Shown here piece after piece: positions 62,131 through 64,000 of a DNA stretch of 64,000 bases. Where the stretch lies: assembly GCA_028564675.1 (NCBI GenBank), contig JAOVVO010000042.1:15001-79000 (forward strand), read 5' to 3'. Position 1 is the stretch's first letter; each line of letters starts with the position of its first letter. The position numbers were made by a program, and so were the translations under genes. Source of the stretch: Onchocerca lupi (Eukaryota > Nematoda > Chromadorea > Rhabditida > Onchocercidae). The notes below the pieces were generated by a model. That model did no database searches. It was not told where the DNA came from and saw only the letters and a list, made by a program, of their open reading frames with translations.

Positions 62131-64000
62131 GTGAAGTTCTGAAAAATTTGCTTCATAAATACTTAATTTGACTTGATTGAGTTGATGCGAAAATATTTTC
62201 AAATATGTTTATGCATGTATGTTTTCAGATTATAACATATGAATAATCTGCATGATGTAAGTGATGCAAATAATGCATATCAATACCTCTTTCAGTGCAT
62301 GAAATGGTCAGCATTTCTGGAAATTTGATTTCATCAGTATTTTTAAAATCTTGACTTTATCATTATTCATATTTTAGACTTCTGAGCAGTATACAATATC
62401 ACTTTCAACTTCGAAGAGAAGCGAAAATTGAAATTGTAAAATGGTGGGGATTGTTAAAAGTTTGCTTTCCAATAGTTACACAATGAAGTAGCTTTCGCAG
62501 CAAAATTAATTTTGCTTTGTATAAAATAAAGACAAATTTATAACTTTTGTACATGTCAGGAATCACTTCAAAGTTTTTCCTATATAAGCAGAGAAATTTT
62601 GTTTCCATCATTCTGAATATTTTGTATGATCATGGAAAGAATTTCATTTTTAAATAAATATAATGCACAGATTGGTTCTGGAAAAAAAAAAGAAGGTAAG
62701 AAAGTAGAGGGACAGATTCGAGAAATAGCCGATATGCATGCATTCAAGGAAGAAGTATATAAATCTTGAAGAAAGAAGTATGGAAAGGTACATTGATATG
62801 TGATTGATGATTTGAATCGGAAAATCGGAAAAAGCATAAGAATGAATTTCATGTTAACATTTGTATATCTTTGTCTTTAGTAGCATAGATTCTCGTCCTG
62901 GAAGTTCAGAAATTCAAAACGTTCGATACGAAATATTGCATTTTTTTTTTCAATAAATGACATAATTTTGCGACGAATTTATGCAACAACTACTTGGTTA
63001 GTAGGTTCAATCTAACTTTTGCTAGATTTATTGTTCTTGGATACTTGGTTATCTCATCATTTTAATACATGATTTCACTATGTAAGATTTGAATTGTTCT
63101 CCTTTAATCATATTCCTTGATTAAGCAGCTGTTATGTCAGCCATTTTTTCATTTACGTCCAACATCAATATTTCATCATTTTAATAAGCTATTATTTTCA
63201 CTTTTGATTTATTTGAATATTTTCTAATTGCCTAAAAAGCATTTTGTAAACATCGTATAAATCTGATTTTAGTATGTGATAACTTCCGTCATTCGACATT
63301 GGAAGTTATTTTAATTCGAATAAGCAAATATCACAGTGTGACAAGGAGTTCTTATGTTAATTAAATGATTAGTATGAACAATGTATCAGTAAGATGGACA
63401 TTGATCATTTTAATATATTCGGTTAATGAAAGCGAATCATTGCCAAGGAAAGCGCAAAAATCAATAATTTGGTCCCTTAATAACGGAATTCCTCTATGAT
63501 GAAAAAAAAAAAAATTTTTTTCTAAGCTCTGAACTCTGAACTAAACTAAATTATGAACTAAAAAAATATGGATGTCTATTGAAGTATCCATTGTCAATAA
63601 ATTTATTGAATAATTCACTCAGTCTCCTTTAATTGAAGTAGAAAAAAAGCGAGATTTCAAGTAAAAAGAGATTTTGAATGAGGAAAAATCAATGAAAATA
63701 ATGTTTACATCATTAATTTTGCGATTAAAAATTCTATTTCAAAATTACGAAAAAAGATTTTTTGTTAAATAAAATTATACTATTATAATACAACAATATC
63801 CATTAATTAAAAATTGGTAGAATTTTTATTCGCTGAATTTCCATTAAATTTTCCAATTTTTCATTGGTCTTTGTTTGGAAAACTTTGGAAAGAGAGAGAG
63901 AAAGATACCGATAATGTCCGAAGAGATGAATATTATAAATACTGCGTATATGAAAATCATCCTGATATCTTGTACCGATCGAAGAAATCATATTTGAGGA
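62131..64000. other. AT-rich noncoding sequence to the window end
   Basis: Nothing gene-like was found. The open frames present are rich in Phe, Ile, Lys and Asn, as expected from AT-rich DNA. Confidence 0.4.

Noticed and set aside
1..64000. tRNA, rRNA, spliced-leader RNA genes and CRISPR arrays
   Set aside because: None of their diagnostic sequences or structures were noticed on either strand by eye; a covariance-model scan was not possible.

Overview
This window is AT-rich nuclear DNA from an animal. Genes are split into small exons with TTTTCAG/TTTAG-type acceptors and introns of about 100-1,500 bp. The proteins recognised (anoctamin, BCCIP, Aly/REF, an aquaporin, and a cysteine-rich protein with CCC..CN modules) together suggest a nematode. 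The very low GC and mid-sized introns would suit a spirurid or filarial worm, but that is inference. No bacterial, viral or organellar genes were seen. All gene models were built by eye from splice signals, reading phase and family knowledge, with no RNA evidence.

Layout. 1-12342: long noncoding stretch with homopolymers, microsatellites and one GC-richer island (about 4980-5450). 12343-28233 (-): a complete anoctamin (TMEM16) gene of at least 24 exons, whose 5' third holds an array of homologous, phase-1 symmetric exons. 28417-29131 (+): small one-helix membrane protein, head-to-head with the anoctamin. 29526-36160 (-): large cysteine-rich extracellular-type protein with repeated CCC-x(n)-C modules. 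37777-39691 (+): secreted Gln-rich/Cys protein. 40535-42609 (-): Ser-rich, probably disordered protein. 44057-46653 (-): BCCIP homologue. 50434-53652 (+): unorthodox aquaporin with altered NPA boxes. 55505-57160 (+): Aly/REF mRNA-export adaptor. 59647-60655 (-): 69-residue single-helix membrane protein. 62012-62130 (+): an isolated terminal exon. The rest is noncoding, with repeats and two pre-miRNA-like hairpins.

The genes do not form an obvious pathway. BCCIP and Aly/REF are nuclear housekeeping functions; anoctamin, aquaporin and the small helix proteins are membrane proteins; two others look secreted. The most interesting structure is the 5' end of the anoctamin gene. Four exons encode variants of one acidic tyrosine motif and, with the neighbouring exons, share phase-1 borders, so they can be skipped or combined without breaking the frame. 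Three introns appear to use GC instead of GT donors, each supported by reading phase and two also by family alignment.
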